Source: Primula veris (lineage: Eukaryota; Streptophyta; Magnoliopsida; Ericales; Primulaceae). From it: a stretch of DNA of 64,000 nt. Positions 59,201-64,000 of the stretch are shown here, in pieces. Made by a program: the position numbers and the translations under genes. How positions within the stretch are numbered: the first letter of the stretch is position 1; every line of letters begins with the position of its first letter. Location: NCBI GenBank assembly GCA_963682055.1, contig OY821745.1, positions 27,835,342 through 27,899,341 of the forward strand, read 5' to 3'. The notes beneath the pieces are model-generated. The model saw only the letters and a program-made list of their open reading frames with translations. It ran no database searches and was not told the origin of the DNA.

Positions 59201-60015
59201 AAAAAATGGATACACAATTGAAGGACCACATCGCCAATCTTAAACCACATAATTACCAAAAAGATAACATCAAGGAGTATTTAGATACACCGGTCCTAGC
59301 AAAATCATGCTTACGACTCAATTTATCACATAAGAAGTCATATCACCAGCTTGCCCGCTGCGGTTTTTTAAGCAATCTTGCTTATTTTGAAGCTGTGAAT
59401 AAATTCAAATTTATTTATATACTTCTACCCAACACCTTCAAATTCAGTTTAATAAGATAACATTATCAACATTTTTCAGTAGATAAAAAAAAAAAACAAC
59501 TTTTGGACTGAACAACCAAATGCAGCAAAAATCATACAGCAAGTTTGCTTAACATCTTTAAGTTAATCAAAAAGGTTAATTGAGAATGAGAAAAAAGATT
59601 AGTACATCCAAACTTAAGTTTCAAAATTTTATGGTCTCAAAATAAATAAACAATTTTTAAGATACCCAACTGGATATTCTACAACCTGCGAATAAAAAAG
59701 CAAATGACTTGAGCTTAAAAGCTGCAAACAAGTTGGCCAAAGCCAAAAAAACATGGTTTCTAAAGCTACAACTAAACAAGTCTTTAAGAAAATAACATTA
59801 AGATTAGCTGATATTACAAAAAACAGAGAAATAACTGAGGTAAATGAAGTTGATGAAAGAATAAAGTAATACTACCTGAATTTATATCTACATTATAAAT
59901 TCAAAACTCAGACAGAACGATTCCTTAAATTCTTTACTTTCTCTCTACATAAATTTTATTTTAAAAAAATACATAATTTTGTGTAAATAATAAGTATGTG
60001 TGTGTATGTAACTAT
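56231..60015 (-). other. Presumed 5' intron / upstream region of the MBD-like gene
   Basis: There is no conserved coding frame in 3.8 kb. Frames at 57190-57444, 57541-57804 and 58801-59460 are AT-rich and look like chance. A short pair of similar words, 'gaggat.gcgatctggcaa', occurs at 57035 and 57147. A plausible donor, 'attcag|gtagta' on the minus strand, is at 59876, and the 70-100 bp beyond it could be the non-coding first exon. Confidence 0.35.
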
Positions 60016-60520
60016 TGTTGGAAAACCTGAATGGTTTTTTTTATAAGTGAATGCAATTTAATTGTGTAAATTAAGATTTTAATTGCTCTTCGTTTATGCA
60101 TTACTGATATATAACTTTTGATATGTTTTTTTTTAATAAAATATGAATGTAGCTTTTTATATAACAAGAAAATGATAAAAACAAACACATGACATATAGA
60201 GATTCACACAAAGTACTGCACTATCAACGGTCCGACCATGACTCGGTGCCGTTTCTGTCGAGTCAGATGTGATAGACGTTGTACCTTGGAAACGAAGTGC
60301 CCCATTTAGCTAGAAGTAAAGGTGGCGGGACAAATATCGTTTAAGGAAAACTGCTTGCAGTTACCTCGTCTCGGACTTTAGTCCATTTCGGTATCATTTA
60401 CATACTCTTATTTTTTGAAGGTTGTAATTGATATTTATATTTTTGAGGAAATCATTTTCTGTTTATTTGTCCATTTCTTTTCCGTAGAAATTATTGTGTT
60501 TATTTACAACATACTCAATA
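60016..60520 (+). repeat. 5' LTR of element E
   Basis: 505 bp. The conserved second half includes 'acgttgtaccttgg', 'gtggcgggacaaatatcg' and 'tgcagttacctcgtctcgga', as in elements C and D. Confidence 0.82.
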
Positions 60521-60522
60521 AT

Positions 60523-60532
60523 CTTAAACGAT
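60523..60532 (+). promoter_or_regulatory. Atypical primer-site candidate of element E
   Basis: CTTAAACGAT lies 2 nt after the LTR. It is the complement of ATCGTTTAAG at 60336-60345 in the LTR, the same arrangement as in elements C and D. Confidence 0.4.
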
Positions 60533-63500
60533 TTTTTTTTATGTTTCGTACGTTAATACAATAATTTTAGTGTTTGGATAAACAGAAAATTATTTCCGTT
60601 TCAAAAACAATTCTTTGAAAAATTATTTTTTAACAAACCTTGGTTTTAAGAAATTGATTTTTCCATTTGAATTGTTTAACGCGTTTTTCCTTTAGTTTAC
60701 CTTATTTGGGATTCTTATGAAAATCCGTTATTTAGGTTGAAACTGTCTTCTTGAATTTTGAGTAATATGTGAGTTGATTCTATGAGTAGAATTAAATTTG
60801 TACCATTTGTTATGGTTGGTGTTGTTGTATATATTTGCATTATAAAAAATACATGTAAAATTGGGTCATGGCTTGAATTCCAATTTGAGGGGGTATATGT
60901 GAAAATCCTCAATCGGTTTTTAATTTTGGTTGTGTGCTCGGTCTGATTTATTGAGTTATGGATCTTAGCTAGTTCATGTTTTGAGTACATGCATGTTAAG
61001 ATAGTTTGGTTCTGGAACATGCGAATGAATTGTGCTTATATACGTAATAGTATATGATCATATGAATATGTACGTATTTACTTGTGAGTACACTCGTGGA
61101 CTAAAGTTTGTGCATAGGTGATTTGATAAATTTGGCAGTACCATGTTTGTTTACGTGGGTAATTAATTAGGTTTGATCATGTTTAAACTCATGTATGACT
61201 TGCTTTTGATAATATTGGTATTATTTGGTTTGTGGTTATTTTAGTTTATAATCATGACTTGTTTACATGAGTCATATCTGAGTATATGATTCAGTCATAT
61301 TCTATTTGTGTAATTAAATGAGCTATCTTATTACAGTTTGTTATGGAAATTTTCTAATCTCCTTGATATAATGAATCATGTAATGTAATCTACTTTCTAA
61401 TTCTAGATTAATCTGTCACCTTGCTTGCTGTTTTTAATGGGGTCGAAATTTCATTTGTTATGTGCATATTTGTTTATGTATAAGTTCTCAGAATTGTGAA
61501 TTATGTAATTTGGAGTTAGTATGTAGCAGTGATGTAGGGGATTTCAATTTTACATGATCAGTTTAATTCATGTGAGAAATGAAAGGGTAACCGAAAGATA
61601 CATTAACACGTTTGTTGCTAAAATCTTTAAATAGTAGCATGCATGCATGTTATGTCCTTCTAAATATTTAGAGTATTTAATATGGGAAATTTATTGTGGG
61701 TGTTACGGTTACTGTTTATTGACTATGATTTGACCAATGACATTTTGTTTGCATAGTGGTCATAAATTAGCTGAATTAATCAATTACGGTTTTGTAGGTG
61801 GTTGGTATTATTGACCGTTTAATTTGTGAAAGGTTAATCGAGAATTATGAAATAGTTTTGGTGCCGTTTGTTACTATAGTAAATCATGAGGTTTATTTTT
61901 ATAGTGAAACTTTTATTTACAATGTATTTTATAAGTAATCTGGTTAGAGATTAGATTATTTTATTAGTTGATTCATACATGTTTATTGTTTTTATGTTAA
62001 TAAATGACTAACAATTTCCAATGAGTATTTGTGCAGACAAGTATCTCTACCATGGAATTGGAGAATTGATGATTATTCGAAACAGTTCTAGTAAAAGCCA
62101 TTAAATTGGGGATTACGACATAACTGGTTTCGAAATAGTTCTTGTAAAACCATTTTCTGATTTTCAGAATTTGGGGCTTACGACATAACTGGTTAATTTC
62201 TGAGATTGTTATGTGTAAAATCAGATTTATCTTGTGTTTACAGCAGAATAATTGATAATCTTTTTCGGTAATGAACTAGAATACTCTTGCAAAATCAATT
62301 TCTAGAAACCATGCGTGGTTATACAAATTTGATGTTGGCGAATGAGGAGTTTTAGTTTTATTTTTCGAAATTAGATTGTGCGTGTTTGTTATTTGAGATA
62401 ACGAACAGTTTCCTGCGGGAAATGTCCGAAACACAGTGGGTGCTGGAACTGACCAGAACATTGTGGATGCCGGTGTAACTCCTATTAATTTTGCATGTGT
62501 GCATATTAATGAGGGAGGTTACAAATTTGAAACGACCATTATTAAATACATTTATTTGGTGAAATAATGGGTCGTAACTCCTTTTAGTTGTGATTTATTA
62601 CAATTTAATTTGGAGGGTTACAAATTTTATAACGGTGATCATTAATTAGATTAATGACGAGTATTTATAACTTCTTATTAATTATGTTTTAACACAATTT
62701 AATTTGGAGAGTTATAAAATATTGTAACGATACACATTGATGACAATTATTAAGAGTTTATTAGCTCGATATTAATTGCATGAATTGATCGGTTACATAA
62801 TTGGATGAAAGGTTATTTGATAATCAAGTTTGTTCATCCAAGAGGAAATAATTTGATAATTAAGCAAATTATAAATGGTCGTTAAGTTTTATTTTAAGAA
62901 TAAACAAATATCGGCTATTTTATTATTTGTTTAAATAATATTTTATTAGTTTGTTGAAAGAACATTTAATAATTTGTTGATATAACATCTTATTAACTTG
63001 TTAAAATAACATAATGGTTGCTATTCTTGATAATAGTAATTGAGTAATAGTATATTACTATTATTGGGGGAGAATCCCGAGGGTCCCACAAATGTGGGGG
63101 TAACCCATCGATTCTGTAGATCGTGAATCTAAACGTACCCCAAAGTACCTACGAGAGAGTGAGAGAATATCTAACGGTTCAATGGTATAGACCTTAAACG
63201 TCTGAAATAAATGATAAAATTCATTTATCACATTGAAACCGGTTAAGTTTCTCAATAAAAAAATGTGCATGTCCTGAGTGAGGGCAAAGGAAATGCATGA
63301 ACTGTGGGGACGTTAATGTGTGAAAACGGTTTAAACGTTTGAAAGTCCACTAACAAGTGCAACTATACAAGTCTGAATCATGACTAGTAGTTTTTGAAAC
63401 CTAGAGGGCAGTAGTATTTCGGTAGCCAAAATACTATGATCAAATTGTGATAAGTTTGCTTGTTTGTGGCAATACATGAGTGACTATTTGTTCAAATTGA

Positions 63501-64000
63501 GCATTTTAGTTTATACTCTTGTGGTCAATAATGACATATTGAGTTATTCAACTAAGTCACTGATTTGACATGATATAGTAGGTCATGAAAATATAAAACC
63601 ATAAATGTTTTATTTTTCTAAATCTATTATTTAAATTGAAACACAAATATGAGTTTGTGCTCGAAGCAATTTATTGCTAAGTTTTCAGTTCAAAATTTCG
63701 AACGGATTACATAACCTAATGGTTTGATGCATTTGAGATGCGTGCAAACCAAGAAGGGGTTAAAAGTTATTTCCTCATTTTATTGATGGTTGTACTAAAC
63801 ACTGATATGTCTACTTGATGAGAAGTAAAGACAAATCAGTCGAGATATTCATTCAAGTAAGAATAATACTTGAATTCTATTGTTGAGGATTAAGCCTTGT
63901 CAGAAAACGTGTTTAATCATGGGTGTTCTGTTGTGTTAATCTACCAACTTTAATCCAATCATTAAATGATAGACTATTCTTGGACGTGTTAGATATTGTC

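Larger units (their letters stand above)
60016..64000 (+). mobile_element. Copia-family element E, plus strand, cut by the window end
   Basis: The 5' LTR (60016-60520) and interior are colinear with element D from 39282 to about 43220. The last bases ('ttcttggacgtgttagatat') lie in the integrase remnant. The LTR starts 'tgttggaaaacctgaatgg' and its end is eroded (CAATA for CAACA). The LTR's first 200 bp are much diverged from D. The 3' half lies outside the window. Confidence 0.82.

Noticed and set aside
57190..59460. Frames of 60-90 codons as genes upstream of the MBD-like gene
   Set aside because: AT-rich composition, no motif and no paralogue; consistent with a long 5' intron or spacer.

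Overview
This window reads as nuclear DNA of a flowering plant. It is AT-rich, its genes have GT..AG introns, and most of it is transposable elements of typical plant kinds: Ty1/copia LTR retrotransposons, hAT, pogo/Emigrant-like, CACTA-type and long-inverted-repeat elements. No bacterial, organellar or viral gene set is visible, there is no CRISPR array, and I found no tRNA or rRNA gene that I would defend. The species cannot be told from sequence alone.

Layout. 1-5.8 kb is a palindromic (foldback or Mutator-like) element with long arms; the right arm carries an internal tandem duplication and an inserted minisatellite unit. 5.9-16.1 kb holds a broken C2-domain gene (minus strand), split by a 5.16 kb copia element (9140-14296, TSD ATTAC), plus a duplicated 5' flank and a 192 bp CACTA-type MITE. 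16.2-21.8 kb is a minus-strand copia element (TSD CAAAT) of a family that recurs at 39.3-46.0 kb (TSD TTTAT) and from 60.0 kb past the window end. 22.6-27.7 kb carries a five-exon pseudogene related to plant methyl-CpG-binding-domain (MBD-like) proteins, an inverted partial copy of it, and a second copy of the foldback arm. 27.7-30.5 kb is low-complexity and minisatellite DNA. 30.5-37.5 kb is another minus-strand copia element (TSD TATAT). 37.7-48.7 kb is a second copy of the 22.6-27.7 kb block, with the 39.3-46.0 kb copia element in one of its introns. 48.7-52.3 kb is a pogo-like remnant, an LTR-like stretch and small MITEs. 52.7-56.2 kb is the only gene that looks largely intact: a minus-strand, four-coding-exon MBD-like gene whose introns hold a pogo-like element, nested hAT-like elements and a TIR element. 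56.2-60.0 kb is probably its 5' non-coding region, next to the third copia copy.

How the pieces relate. The three MBD-like loci share exon order and matching splice phases. Two are pseudogenes (mutated donors, a stop in exon 1). The third has canonical splice sites throughout, but its lysine-rich tail is out of frame. Several insertions can be dated relative to duplications because the paralogous copy keeps the empty site.

No clearly new multi-gene system is present. The most unusual signal is in the copia family at 16.2, 39.3 and 60.0 kb. It lacks a tRNA-type TGG primer-binding site. Instead, the sequence 2-3 nt after the 5' LTR is complementary to a segment inside the same LTR, and the end of the LTR can pair with the leader. 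This arrangement suggests self-priming or another non-standard priming route.
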